Of a stretch of 64,000 nt of DNA, positions 8,901-17,300 are shown one piece after another. The notes under the pieces are model-generated. The model saw nothing but the letters and a program-made list of their open reading frames with translations, ran no database searches and had not been told where the DNA came from. How positions within the stretch are numbered: the first letter of the stretch is position 1; each line of letters begins with the position of its first letter. The stretch is taken from NCBI RefSeq assembly GCF_040706555.1, contig NZ_JAPDRH010000004.1, forward strand, positions 248,001 to 312,000, read 5' to 3'. The position numbers and the translations under genes are program-made. The stretch is from Lentisalinibacter salinarum (GTDB taxonomy: Bacteria > Pseudomonadota > Gammaproteobacteria > Steroidobacterales > Woeseiaceae).

Positions 8901-9614
8901 ATGAAAATGAGAAATTGGGTTGCGGGTGGATCCTCTGTGCTGGCACTTTGCCTGCTGCTGAGTGTTCCGCAAGTTGCACTGGCTGACTGGGTGGCTTGTT
9001 CCGAGCTCGGTGTCGATAACCATGTCGATGGGCAGGTGGACTGCCTTTCTATCAATCAGAACTTCAATGACGAGGGCTCAAGTCCTGCGATCGGTACGAT
9101 CAATAACATTTTCGGCACCGGCGACATCCTCTTCGGCGGTGACGAGGAGTGGATGGAACTCCCGGTTAGCCCGGAGGGCGGCGCCTCACTGGTCGTGGGC
9201 GATGAGAACGGAATTCCGATAGACCCCGATCTCGGCGGCTTTCAGATCGGCACTTTCGGTATCGCGGCTTCCGTTTTTGACATGTACGATGAAGTCCTCC
9301 TGTTCTGGAAGGATGGTCAGGACGGTTCGACTGCCGTGATCATCGATCCGACGGGCTACTCGGACGTGGAAGGCTGGGTGACCGACAATGTTGGCGCGGG
9401 CCTGGCCTACAATGCCGGGTGTGCGCTTGGTGTGGCCTGCTATTTCGGCGACTTCAGGTACATGATTCCGCCTGGGGATAGCACCGGAGGCGCAATATCG
9501 CACCTGAATCTCTGGGTGCGCGGTGCAACCGGTGTGTCCGAGCCGGGAACACTCGCACTGCTCGGTCTGGGCCTTATCGCAACTGGATTCGCACGCCGTC
9601 GTAAGGCTGCCTGA
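8901..9614 (+). CDS. PEP-CTERM sorting-domain protein (SEP variant)
   Basis: This 237-residue exported protein has a signal peptide (hydrophobic core about residues 10-27, cleavage after VALA) and a C-terminal tripartite sorting signal: VSEPGTLALLGLGL, a transmembrane helix, then an ARRRKAA basic tail. Such tails are recognised by exosortase during secretion to the surface. The motif reads Ser-Glu-Pro instead of Pro-Glu-Pro. The central 170 residues are acidic and unrecognised; they contain four cysteines in two pairs (CSELG...VDC and GCALGVAC). The start at 8901 is supported by the purine-rich AAGGAAACGGAGAG just upstream. A sigma-54 promoter lies at 8802-8817 and a strong terminator follows at 9643-9670, so the gene is a single-gene unit. 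No exosortase gene is in the window. Confidence 0.88.
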   Translation: MKMRNWVAGGSSVLALCLLLSVPQVALADWVACSELGVDNHVDGQVDCLSINQNFNDEGSSPAIGTINNIFGTGDILFGGDEEWMELPVSPEGGASLVVGDENGIPIDPDLGGFQIGTFGIAASVFDMYDEVLLFWKDGQDGSTAVIIDPTGYSDVEGWVTDNVGAGLAYNAGCALGVACYFGDFRYMIPPGDSTGGAISHLNLWVRGATGVSEPGTLALLGLGLIATGFARRRKAA

Positions 9615-9642
9615 ACCCGAACTCCAATCTGGACTAACCTTC

Positions 9643-9670
9643 AAGCCCCGGCTCAGCCGGGGCTTTTTTT
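9643..9670 (+). terminator. Rho-independent terminator
   Basis: A perfect ten-base-pair GC-rich stem (AAGCCCCGGC / GCCGGGGCTT) with a TCA loop is followed by a run of T. It ends the PEP-CTERM transcript. Confidence 0.9.
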
Positions 9671-9671
9671 A

Positions 9672-9727
9672 TGTAGGAGGGCCCTCAGGCCCGACCGATC
9701 AAAATCGGGCCTGAAGGCCCTCCTACA
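9672..9727. repeat. REP pair (GTAG-type palindrome)
   Basis: Two inverted arms, TGTAGGAGGGCCCTCAGGCC and TCGGGCCTGAAGGCCCTCC followed by TACA, meet around a ten-base centre. Each arm has the GTAG head and internal hairpin of REP elements mobilised by RAYT transposases. It lies between the terminator and gltX. Confidence 0.85.
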
Positions 9728-9758
9728 TATCATGGCGTATGTGTAGAATTCCCGCCCC

Positions 9759-11174
9759 ATGAACGTACGCACCCGCTTCGCCCCCAGCCCGACAGGCACG
9801 CTGCACATCGGCAGCGTCCGCACGGCACTCTTCAGCTGGCTCTACGCCCGCCACCACGCCGGCCAGTTCGTCCTGCGCATCGAGGACACGGACAAGGAGC
9901 GCTCCACCCCCGAGAACGTGGACGCCATTCTGGATGGGATGGCCTGGCTCGGCCTGGACGCCGACGAGGGTCCGTACTTCCAGAGCCAGCGCATGGAGCG
10001 CTACGAGGCCGTGATCGAGCGCTTCCTCGACGAGGGCCACGCTTACCATTGCTACTGCACGAAGGAGGAGCTGGAGGAACTCAGGGCGGAGCAGATGCGC
10101 GAGGGCGTCAAGACCCGATACGACGGCCGCTGCCGGTCTCGGACCGAGCCGCGGGAGGGTGTAAACCCTGTTGTCCGCTTCCGGAATCCCCTCGAGGGCG
10201 TCGTCGTGGTCGACGACAAGGTCCGTGGTCGGGTCGTATTCCAGAACGCCGAGCTGGATGATCTCATCATCGCCAGATCCGACGGCAGCCCCACCTATAA
10301 TTTCACCGTGATCGTGGACGACCACGACATGGAGATCACCCACGTGATCCGCGGCGACGATCATCTCAACAATACGCCACGGCAGATGAACATGCTGCGG
10401 GCGATGGGCGTGGAGCCGCCGGTCTACGCCCACCTTCCCATGATCCTGGGCGAGGACGGAGCCAAGCTCTCGAAGCGCCACGGGGCGGTGGACGTGCGGG
10501 AATACCGGGCGGAGGGCTACCTGCCCGAAGCGCTACTGAATTATCTCGTCCGCCTCGGCTGGTCCCACGGCGACCAGGAGGTATTCACGATCGACCAGAT
10601 GATCGAGCTGTTCGACATCGCCGACGTGAACCATTCGGCCTCGGCCTTCAACCCGGAGAAGCTCCGCTGGCTGGACCAGCAGCACATCATCGCCATGCGG
10701 CCGGAGGAGCTGGGCCATCGGCTGCTGCCGTACCTGCACCAGGCGGGACTGGATGTCGAGAGTGGTCCGGATCCGCTGGACGTCGCCAGGGCCTACCGCG
10801 AGCGGGCGGACACGTTGCTGCACATGGCGGCGAGCGCCCGGTATTGCTACGAGGACTTCGAGGAGATCGAGCCGAATTCGGCCAAAAAGCATCTGCGGCC
10901 CGTTGTGCTCGAACCGTTGAAAGAGGCCCGGAACCGCCTGGCGGAGCTCCTGGACTGGACGGCGGAGGCCATCAACCGCGTCATCAACGAGAGCGCCGAG
11001 GCCTTTGGCATCAACATGGGCAAGCTGGGCCAGCCGATCCGGGTGGCCGTGACCGGTGGACCCGTGTCGCCGCCCATCGACGTGACCGTGGCGCTGATCG
11101 GGCAGGAGCGGACGCTGGCGCGGCTGGATCACGCCATCAATCTGATCGAGGCCCGGGCGGCGGCGCAGGGTTAG
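9759..11174 (+). CDS. gltX: Glutamyl-tRNA synthetase
   Basis: GltX charges tRNA-Glu with glutamate using ATP in the cytoplasm. The 471-residue length is normal for bacterial GluRS. The class I signatures are present: APSPTGTLHIGSVRTALF near residues 8-25 (HIGH motif) and KLSKRHG near residue 236 (KMSKS motif). A zinc-site-like CYC...C cluster lies near residues 100-130. The C-terminal anticodon-binding helical domain is complete (conserved MGKLGQPIRVAVTG region). The start ATG 9759 gives the canonical N-terminus. The gene lies directly upstream of a tRNA operon that contains its own substrate, tRNA-Glu. The ORF shows no truncation. Confidence 0.97.
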   Translation: MNVRTRFAPSPTGTLHIGSVRTALFSWLYARHHAGQFVLRIEDTDKERSTPENVDAILDGMAWLGLDADEGPYFQSQRMERYEAVIERFLDEGHAYHCYCTKEELEELRAEQMREGVKTRYDGRCRSRTEPREGVNPVVRFRNPLEGVVVVDDKVRGRVVFQNAELDDLIIARSDGSPTYNFTVIVDDHDMEITHVIRGDDHLNNTPRQMNMLRAMGVEPPVYAHLPMILGEDGAKLSKRHGAVDVREYRAEGYLPEALLNYLVRLGWSHGDQEVFTIDQMIELFDIADVNHSASAFNPEKLRWLDQQHIIAMRPEELGHRLLPYLHQAGLDVESGPDPLDVARAYRERADTLLHMAASARYCYEDFEEIEPNSAKKHLRPVVLEPLKEARNRLAELLDWTAEAINRVINESAEAFGINMGKLGQPIRVAVTGGPVSPPIDVTVALIGQERTLARLDHAINLIEARAAAQG

Positions 11175-11242
11175 CCGGCCGGCCGACGGCGTCTGATTTT
11201 TAAGCGGTTTTTCAAGCTAAGACGTTGATTCGGCGGCTTTCC

Positions 11243-11271
11243 TTGACACCCTGTGAGGGGTGCCTTAAAGT
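11243..11271 (+). promoter_or_regulatory. Sigma-70 promoter of the tRNA operon
   Basis: A consensus -35 TTGACA (11243-11248) and a -10-like TAAAGT (11266-11271) are separated by exactly 17 bases. A GC-rich TCCGCGC discriminator follows, as is typical of stringently controlled stable-RNA promoters. The first tRNA begins at 11284. Confidence 0.8.
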
Positions 11272-11283
11272 TCCGCGCTTCGT

Positions 11284-11359
<76 letters not shown>

Positions 11360-11374
11360 TTGTCACTTCCGAGT

Positions 11375-11450
11375 GTCCCCATCGTCTAGAGGCCTAGGAC
11401 ACCGCCCTTTCACGGCGGCAACCGGGGTTCGAATCCCCGTGGGGACGCCA
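11375..11450 (+). tRNA. tRNA-Glu (TTC anticodon)
   Basis: The 76-base cloverleaf runs from GTCCCCATCGTCTAGAGGCC to an encoded CCA. The acceptor GTCCCC pairs with GGGGAC, the anticodon arm CCGCCCTTTCACGGCGG gives TTC, and the T-loop is GGTTCGAATCC. It lies 15 bases after tRNA-Ala and probably shares its transcript. Confidence 0.96.
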
Positions 11451-11845
11451 TATTCCTGTCGTAAGTGGCTGAGATAGCGAGCATTATTTGCTAGCCTGCG
11501 CGTCGACCATACACAATTCTACTCACTGCCCGTTCCACTGCCGGTGATGTTCCATGAGAGTGGAGCATCGGCTCTTTCTATCGCCTGCCAGAAATCGCAG
11601 CCGGGAAGCGGCCAATTTTTAGATATTGCATTGGCAATCCTGTTCTTACCGGCACCTGGTTGTTTGCCCCACAGAGGCTTTGCGCGCAATGGACGTCTCC
11701 GAATTCTCGGGAGCACCACGTGCTAGAGCGGAATAGCTGGCACCTGGGGCGATAGAAAGAGAATTCGTAGCTCAGGTCATGGGCCACTCTTCCGTGACTC
11801 CGCGGCGACACGTCCGCAAAATCTAAAACAAGAAAAAGTACCGAG
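11451..11845. other. Intergenic stretch after the tRNA operon, nothing recognised
   Basis: This 395-base stretch is more AT-rich than the window average. Short frames on both strands have no recognisable motif, no good ribosome binding site and no family resemblance. I see no direct repeat of the tRNA-Glu 3' end here, so there is no evidence for an attachment site. Confidence 0.4.
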
Positions 11846-12598
11846 TCAGGTGATGCGGCGGAATAGCATGGCGCCCCGACCCTGAGAATCATTGGGGACG
11901 ATTCTCGACAGAACCGGCGACAGTGCTGCATCGACCTGAATTATTCGCCAATGATTCGTATACGTAGCGCTTATGCGCTTGCCCACTGCTTCCGCCAGGT
12001 GACCTAATGGAAAATAGTGGTAACGCTTGCTCATCAGACGCTCATAGCCCATAGAAACCACGCTTTCGGACCAATCACGTAGAGTCCTAGGAAATTCTCG
12101 TTCTCTAGGAGTTGAGCCCAGCCCTTCAAAAAGAAACAAGAAACCGCCCGGTTTGATCACACGCGTAAGCTCGCTAAGCAGCAAGCCTTGCTCGTTACGT
12201 CGATTATGATGAAGTACCGCTATACTGAAAATAAAATCAAAGGACTTGGAAGATGCGGGTATTCGAAGACCATCCATTGTTGAGAAATTGAGCGATGGGT
12301 GGGATTGCCGGCAGATCTGTATCATCTCACCTGAAATGTCCACGCCTTGGTACGAAGCGCCCAACTCAGCAAAATAGTGAACCCACCGTCCTGAGCCGCA
12401 TCCAAAATCGAGGAGAGATTTTCCTTGGAATTCATCTCGACCGCCGATGCGTCGAACAACAGTTTCGAGCGCCTTTCTTTGGACTCGATCTATGCAGTGG
12501 TTTTGGACGTTGCTGGACGCACAGGCCGCCCGAACCGGATCATCCTCAAACTGCTTAGCCTTTTTGTCCCAATAGTCCTTGGTATCGTATTCAGACAT
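11846..12598 (-). CDS. Class I SAM-dependent methyltransferase
   Basis: The 250-residue protein has a Rossmann methyltransferase core: motif I LLDFGCGSGRWV (about residues 64-75), the acidic loop GVDISGEMI, and FDFIFSIAVLHH before the conserved KPGG turn. It resembles the Methyltransf_11/25 group, whose members methylate small molecules or sugars; the substrate cannot be inferred. I chose ATG 12598 (MSEYDTKDYW), a typical N-terminus. An alternative GTG at 12646 directly abuts the TAG stop of the preceding beta-helix gene, so the two genes are likely translated from one mRNA. The base composition is lower in GC than in flanking housekeeping genes. Context suggests surface glycan or secreted-product modification. 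Confidence 0.8.
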   Translation of the reverse strand: MSEYDTKDYWDKKAKQFEDDPVRAACASSNVQNHCIDRVQRKALETVVRRIGGRDEFQGKSLLDFGCGSGRWVHYFAELGASYQGVDISGEMIQICRQSHPSLNFSTMDGLRIPASSKSFDFIFSIAVLHHNRRNEQGLLLSELTRVIKPGGFLFLFEGLGSTPREREFPRTLRDWSESVVSMGYERLMSKRYHYFPLGHLAEAVGKRISATYTNHWRIIQVDAALSPVLSRIVPNDSQGRGAMLFRRIT

Positions 12599-12646
12599 GT
12601 ATTTGTCCCATTGAGAGTATCGGCCTTGCCGATAACTGAACCGCAC

Positions 12647-13963
12647 CTAATCCGCGGTAACGTCCGTCGGCGGGTTCGGTCGGATGTTACTGTTCTCTTC
12701 CTTTAGCGCGGCCGATAACGTCCATCCTGGGTTCCCCCCGGCCGCGTATCGGTAGGCGCCGGCATCCGCAGTCCCGTCTCGCGGCGATCCATTGAAATCC
12801 CGCGTTGCTGCATATTCCCGAGCGCCTGCGTCTATCAGAGCGCTCTCCAGCGCCGGGAAGACATTGATGGGGGGCGAGTTCCGATAACTGGCAGCCACGA
12901 AGTCGACTGCTATGCCGTTACCGTTCTCATAACCTGCACTTCCCCCCGAAAGCCCGCCAGCACCCACGTTACCAGCCACAGTCACTTTCGAGAGATCGCC
13001 ACTGATCAGTCGAATAGCGGCGCCGCTCTGCGAATAGACGGCATTGTTCGCAATCAGCACGGGTCCGGAGACATCGCGTACATAGATGCCGCTGCCGTCA
13101 TTGATGATGGTGTTGTGCACGATCTCGTGGTTCGAGGGGCTGCCTGCTTGATGACTCTGTAGCGCGATTTCGCCGCCGATAATGATGTTGTTTCGGATAA
13201 TTGCATCGGCCGCAGACTGAATTGCATTGTCATTGCTATTCCAGACGAGGTTACTCTCAATTAGGTTCGGGGCACCATTGCCGCGAGTACTGTAGGTCAA
13301 GATGCCAGGATACTTGGTGTCGTGGATGACATTGTGGCGGACGATGTTTCCCGCGCTGCCTTCCTTAAGTTCGATTCCGTCACCTTGGGACACGGTTGCC
13401 CGGTTGGTGTGATGGATGTAGTTCCATTCGATCGTGCTATTCAGCACACGACACGCGTCGTTATTGCAGCCCAGGTACATACCCTCTCCGGTACCGTTGG
13501 TATGGTGGATGTGGTTACGGCGAAGTTGCAAACCTTCGTATGTGCCTCCCGAATTGGCAGAGATGGCCACATCACCAGTCTCGTAGATCTCGCAATCTTC
13601 GATGGTTACGTAGTCCGAATTCATCAAACGGATACCATGCGAGCCACCGCTGAATGCGATCCCCCTAATGACAAGATGACGCGAGCCTTGGATCTCGATC
13701 ACGTTCTGCGAACTCGTGTTCATCCGGATAAGCGGTTTTTCCCCCGCCTTCGCCCTAATGACTGCAGGCCGGTTTGCCTCGCCGACGACGGTGATATTAA
13801 AGCGCGAATCGAATTCGTACGTGCCACCGGAAAGAACCAGTTCGTCCCCGGCGCCAAGCGCAGAAATTGCTAGTCTCAGATCGTCGCCGGGACTGACTTC
13901 CGTACTCTGTGAGAAAGCCGGGGCCAAGAGAAAGAAGAGCAGCGCTCGGTATTTTAGGGGCAT
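12647..13963 (-). CDS. Exported right-handed parallel beta-helix protein
   Basis: The 438-residue protein starts with a signal peptide (MPLKYRALLFFLLAPAFSQS) and an N-terminal SPGDDLRLAISAL...LSGGTYEF segment typical of polysaccharide-lyase/pectate-lyase-fold proteins. About ten PbH1-type beta-helix turns follow (residues 90-330; for example VIRGIAFSGGSHGIRL and NIVRHNVIHDTKYPGI). The C-terminal RDGTADAGAYRY is the usual end of this class. Members include chondroitinase-B-like lyases and epimerases; I see no clearly assignable catalytic set, so activity on an exopolysaccharide is only inferred. The start at 13963 is favoured by a GAGGG Shine-Dalgarno and the signal sequence; in-frame ATGs lie upstream at 13978 and 14023. 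The gene sits between the methyltransferase and VanZ-like genes on the same strand. Confidence 0.82.
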   Translation of the reverse strand: MPLKYRALLFFLLAPAFSQSTEVSPGDDLRLAISALGAGDELVLSGGTYEFDSRFNITVVGEANRPAVIRAKAGEKPLIRMNTSSQNVIEIQGSRHLVIRGIAFSGGSHGIRLMNSDYVTIEDCEIYETGDVAISANSGGTYEGLQLRRNHIHHTNGTGEGMYLGCNNDACRVLNSTIEWNYIHHTNRATVSQGDGIELKEGSAGNIVRHNVIHDTKYPGILTYSTRGNGAPNLIESNLVWNSNDNAIQSAADAIIRNNIIIGGEIALQSHQAGSPSNHEIVHNTIINDGSGIYVRDVSGPVLIANNAVYSQSGAAIRLISGDLSKVTVAGNVGAGGLSGGSAGYENGNGIAVDFVAASYRNSPPINVFPALESALIDAGAREYAATRDFNGSPRDGTADAGAYRYAAGGNPGWTLSAALKEENSNIRPNPPTDVTAD

Positions 13964-14090
13964 TGAATATTCCCTCATCGGTTGGGCGCCAACTGAAGTG
14001 AGCCTCAGTATGCGGGCCTGCACATGTCGGTAAAATAGTCATTCCTGATATGGGTTTGCTAGACCTGTAGCGCCGATTCTGGTCTGTCGA

Positions 14091-15272
14091 TCACGAGTCG
14101 GCTATCTTCTTGACCGCCTTATTCGCCGGTAGGACATCATCATGGCTGCCTGGCTCTCGGGTATTTTCAAGTGCGCGGATTCCCAGTGCTGCAAGGATCA
14201 AAAGAAGGGGATCGGTGATCTCCGCCGTATGGCCCACCATCCTTGTCTGGGCGACCTCGACCAGACCGAGAACCATTACGCCTGCGAGCACGGTGAGGAA
14301 GAAGGAAAGACGCAGCTGTCTGCCGAGATAAACGAAACTGGCGTACAGGAAGAGCTTCTCCAGCGCCGACTGAGTGTTGACGTACATGGAACCGCCGAGG
14401 AAACCCTGAAAGGGCACCCAGCCGAACTCGGCCGGAACGAATCGGAACTGGAAAGGCGTCAGCCCCGAAATCAGGATAGACAGCGTAAGCGCCGCCAGCA
14501 GCCAGGCCTCCGGTGCGCGCTGCCGTCGCAGGAACGCAAACCATAGCGTGCCGCCGAGCAGCAGGCCGAGGACGTTGGAGGCGCTCACGGAGTTCGCGAC
14601 GATCGTGACCTCGGCTCCCAATACTCCGATACCCGCTGCAAGCAGAAACCGGTCCAGGCGGGCGGCTTCGTGAACGCGGCTGAGAAGATAGCCGGCGATC
14701 GCCCATGCCGTCAGATCGCGCATCACGTTTGAGAAGCGGAGGTCGAGGCTCAGCAGCGGCTTCAGGCTGTCTTTCCAGAGCTGAAGATCGATGGACGGTA
14801 CGAAGGGGAAAAGCCGGTACGCGAGCCAGGCGCCGAAGAGTACCGCGGGGATGAGGGCCGCCTGTCGCGCTGCCGCCGATGGATGTCGCGAAATGGCGGT
14901 TACCAGCGGCGCGAGAGCCGCGCCGGCAAGTGTTCCGACGGTGTTCCAGATGACGTCCTGGAGGCTCTGGTCCCTGGAAGGCAGATAGAATTGGGCGACC
15001 TGGAGGATCAGCGCGAAAATGACGGAGACCGTCAGTACAACGAAAAACTGATATCGCCTTTCTCGAGGCTGCGGCTGTGCCAGCATCCCGGCGAACCCCA
15101 CCGGTACGAAAAGTACGAAATTCCCCAGAATGTCGCCTCGACTGGTCATCACACAGCAGGTCGCGAGAAAAGCCCGCAGGGCATCCGCATTCGGTGCGGT
15201 CCAGCGGAAGTCCAGTGGATAGATAGAGACGAAGGCGACCACGACCAGGACCGCCAGCCAGATCTGCCTCAT
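14091..15272 (-). CDS. VanZ-like multipass membrane protein
   Basis: The 393-residue protein has about ten hydrophobic segments. The N-terminal half carries a VanZ-type signature: LDFRW near residue 20, GDILGNFVLFVPVGFAG (about residues 46-62), then a PSRDQSLQDVIWNTVGTLAG segment (residues 98-117). The C-terminal half repeats a related membrane layout (LVEVAQTRMVGHTAEITD), suggesting an internal duplication. VanZ-like proteins are common in exopolysaccharide/exosortase loci, but their activity is poorly defined. The next gene upstream is divergent, so the 248-base gap holds promoters for both. No strong Shine-Dalgarno is visible before ATG 15272. Confidence 0.8.
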   Translation of the reverse strand: MRQIWLAVLVVVAFVSIYPLDFRWTAPNADALRAFLATCCVMTSRGDILGNFVLFVPVGFAGMLAQPQPRERRYQFFVVLTVSVIFALILQVAQFYLPSRDQSLQDVIWNTVGTLAGAALAPLVTAISRHPSAAARQAALIPAVLFGAWLAYRLFPFVPSIDLQLWKDSLKPLLSLDLRFSNVMRDLTAWAIAGYLLSRVHEAARLDRFLLAAGIGVLGAEVTIVANSVSASNVLGLLLGGTLWFAFLRRQRAPEAWLLAALTLSILISGLTPFQFRFVPAEFGWVPFQGFLGGSMYVNTQSALEKLFLYASFVYLGRQLRLSFFLTVLAGVMVLGLVEVAQTRMVGHTAEITDPLLLILAALGIRALENTREPGSHDDVLPANKAVKKIADS

Positions 15273-15415
15273 GACGCCAGCCAGGACCTGAGCCGCCTGG
15301 TGAGACGGTTCGCGTTATGTAAGGCGAGCATGGCGTGTCGAAATTTCATACAGTTTCATTCGTTTTACAGAATCCCGATTGCATAATTCCTTGATTGATA
15401 ATCAGGTTTTTTAAT

Positions 15416-15431
15416 TGGCGTGCTTCTTGCT
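15416..15431 (+). promoter_or_regulatory. Sigma-54 (-24/-12) promoter of the HPr-rel-A cassette
   Basis: TGGCGTGCTTCTTGCT keeps the invariant GG and GC with the correct seven-base gap between TGGC (15416-15419) and TTGC (15427-15430). The predicted transcript starts near 15442, about 80 bases ahead of the Tat-substrate gene. It is the same promoter class as at the three PEP-CTERM genes. Confidence 0.78.
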
Positions 15432-15520
15432 TGATTCATGGTAAATCGCTAGCATCGAGATCAGGTGCATGACTTTTCAGAGTCAATTAGTCGGCCGGGC
15501 GCGGGTCGAAGGAAGCATTG

Positions 15521-16006
15521 ATGAGCAACAGTGACAGAGAGTCGGATGCGATGAGGGACCGTAATCCCGTTTCGGGTCCCAAATCAATAAGTCGCCGGTC
15601 GATTCTCAAGGGGTCGGTCAAGGCCATGCCGGTGGTGCTGACGCTGCACAGCGGTGCCGCACTGGCGCGGTCGAGTAATCTGATCAGCGGCACGGTGACG
15701 CCGCATGTGGACGAGCTGAACCGCACGGCGTGCCTGGATACCACGTCGGTGGACCCGGCCGGGTCGCCGGATCTCTACGATATGGGCGAGCCGCCGCACG
15801 CTCGGGTGCACATGATCAACGAGCGCAATTACTACAAGAGCGATGATGCCTCGTCACCCATCTCCGAAGCGCAGATGTGCGAAACCGGCGGTACGTACTA
15901 CTACAAAGATCAGGGTTGGCAGTCAGTCAACATGCCCAAAGGCATGCTTGTCTCCGGTACGGCGCTAACGTCATTTGCGGGCGCTGTGAATTACGTCGAT
16001 CTCTGA
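15521..16006 (+). CDS. Small Tat-signal protein, putative substrate of the HPr-rel-A cassette
   Basis: This 161-residue protein is not a family I recognise. Residues 23-31 read SISRRSILK, a textbook twin-arginine motif, followed by a hydrophobic stretch (AMPVVLTLHSGAALA) with an Ala-x-Ala cleavage site near residue 50. The mature part of about 110 residues is polar, has two cysteines (TACLDTT and AQMCETGG) and is rich in Tyr, Ser and Asp. Tat export implies the protein is folded or modified in the cytoplasm first. It is the first gene of a four-gene unit with a PqqD-like protein, an HprK-like kinase and a nucleotidyltransferase, so it is the natural candidate substrate for them; that is inference. 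ATG 15521 is preceded by GAAGGAAG. Confidence 0.72.
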   Translation: MSNSDRESDAMRDRNPVSGPKSISRRSILKGSVKAMPVVLTLHSGAALARSSNLISGTVTPHVDELNRTACLDTTSVDPAGSPDLYDMGEPPHARVHMINERNYYKSDDASSPISEAQMCETGGTYYYKDQGWQSVNMPKGMLVSGTALTSFAGAVNYVDL

Positions 16007-16056
16007 TTTCCGGTTAATCGATCATCCGCGGAACGATCCGGAACGATAAGGAGACG

Positions 16057-16365
16057 ATGCGGCCCCAACCAGCGCAGGACTCGCCGTCCTGGTACGTGCC
16101 TTTCCCTGACGAACTGATGTGGGCGTCATGGGGTGGCGACGCCTACGTCGCCTATCATCGCCCGTCGGGCAAGACTCATTTCCTGAATGCCGCGAGCTAC
16201 GTTCTGCTGTCTGAACTGCTCCGGGAGCCGCTGGACGTAGATGCCGTAGCCGGGCAAATGGCCCTGTCCGAGGGCGGCGACGAGGCGGCCTCTGCACGGA
16301 ACCGCGAGCAGTTCGAAGCGCTATTGAACTACCTCGAACAGATCGGGCTTGTCCGGCGCACATGA
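16057..16365 (+). CDS. HPr-rel-A system PqqD family protein
   Basis: The 102-residue protein matches the PqqD-like fold in layout: an N-terminal WASWGGDAYVAYHRPSGKTH strand region (residues 23-42), FLNAASYVLLSELL, and a C-terminal helix ending in YLEQIGLVRR. PqqD-type domains bind leader peptides and present them to modifying enzymes in ribosomal peptide pathways. In the HPr-rel-A grouping a PqqD relative travels with an HprK-related kinase, as here. ATG 16057 has AAGGAG at 16048-16053. Its stop overlaps the kinase start (ATGA at 16362-16365), which indicates translational coupling. Confidence 0.82.
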   Translation: MRPQPAQDSPSWYVPFPDELMWASWGGDAYVAYHRPSGKTHFLNAASYVLLSELLREPLDVDAVAGQMALSEGGDEAASARNREQFEALLNYLEQIGLVRRT

Positions 16366-17300
16366 GCGGCATGGGTTCGGCTCGGCCCACGGTGGGTTCG
16401 CTCGCGCCGGCGGAATTCCAACGCCGACTCGCGGAGGGGCTGGGTCTGGCGATCGGGCCGTTCAAGGCCCGAATCCGCGTCAGGCATGACGCGATCACGG
16501 ACACTCTCTACCGCCTTTACCGTGACTACCCGCTCGTTGCGGAGGACAGCGTCTTCAGTTTTCACGCGTGGCTGGATCGACGTCGTGCGCTGCTGCCGTG
16601 GCGGGGCCAGAGGGTCCGATTCACCGTGGATGGCCGGGTGCCCCACGAGGACATGCCGGCGTCCCACGGGCTCGCGGTGCTGGAGTGGGGGATCAACCTC
16701 GTTATCGCCCTGCGCTTCCATTCGTACCTCATGCTTCATTCGGCGGTGGTTGCCAGAGACGATCGTGCACTGCTATTGCCGGCAGCGCCGGGAGCCGGCA
16801 AGACGACGCTCTGCGCAGCGCTCGCGCTGCGCGGATGGCGTCTGTTCTCCGATGAATTCGGGATGCTCCGGCCAGGCACGTCCGACATGATCCCGCTGCC
16901 GCGGCCGATGGCGCTCAAGAACGAGTCCATCGACGTCATCAGGCATTTCTCCGCGGACGCAGAACTCGGTCCGGCCATAGCCGGCACGCGCAAGGGGACC
17001 GTCGCCCACCTGAAACCGCCGACGGAGAGTGCTCGCCGCGCGGCAGAGGCCGCTTCGGCTCGCTGGATCGTCTATCCGAAGTGGCAGGCCGGGTCCGAGT
17101 GCCGGCTCGAGGAACTCGCTCCGGCAGACAGCTTCATGCTGCTTGCCACGAACGCGTTCAATTACGAAGTGCTGGGGGAGGCGGGCTTCGCGACCGTAAA
17201 GGGACTCGTGGACCGTTGCCGGAGCTACAGGCTGATATATTCCGACCTCGACCAGGCCATAGAGGCGCTGGAGCGCATGGCGGATCAGGATGAGGCGTAG
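16362..17300 (+). CDS. HprK-related kinase A
   Basis: The 312-residue protein has a P-loop, PAAPGAGKTTL (about residues 140-150), followed by WRLFSDEFGML and an ALKNES segment as in the HPr kinase/phosphorylase C-terminal domain. The N-terminal 130 residues are a family-specific extension. HPr kinase phosphorylates a serine of HPr; HprK relatives in ribosomal peptide clusters can phosphorylate a precursor peptide. The target here is unknown, the upstream Tat protein being the leading candidate. The start overlaps the PqqD-like stop by four bases and the 3' end overlaps the nucleotidyltransferase start by 11 bases, so the genes are tightly coupled. No HPr or PTS gene is nearby, which argues against classical carbon control. 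Confidence 0.87.
   Translation: MSGMGSARPTVGSLAPAEFQRRLAEGLGLAIGPFKARIRVRHDAITDTLYRLYRDYPLVAEDSVFSFHAWLDRRRALLPWRGQRVRFTVDGRVPHEDMPASHGLAVLEWGINLVIALRFHSYLMLHSAVVARDDRALLLPAAPGAGKTTLCAALALRGWRLFSDEFGMLRPGTSDMIPLPRPMALKNESIDVIRHFSADAELGPAIAGTRKGTVAHLKPPTESARRAAEAASARWIVYPKWQAGSECRLEELAPADSFMLLATNAFNYEVLGEAGFATVKGLVDRCRSYRLIYSDLDQAIEALERMADQDEA

Noticed and set aside
11578..11931. Possible small minus-strand gene of 117 codons near the methyltransferase 3' end
   Set aside because: It overlaps the methyltransferase in another frame, has no ribosome binding site and no recognisable content.
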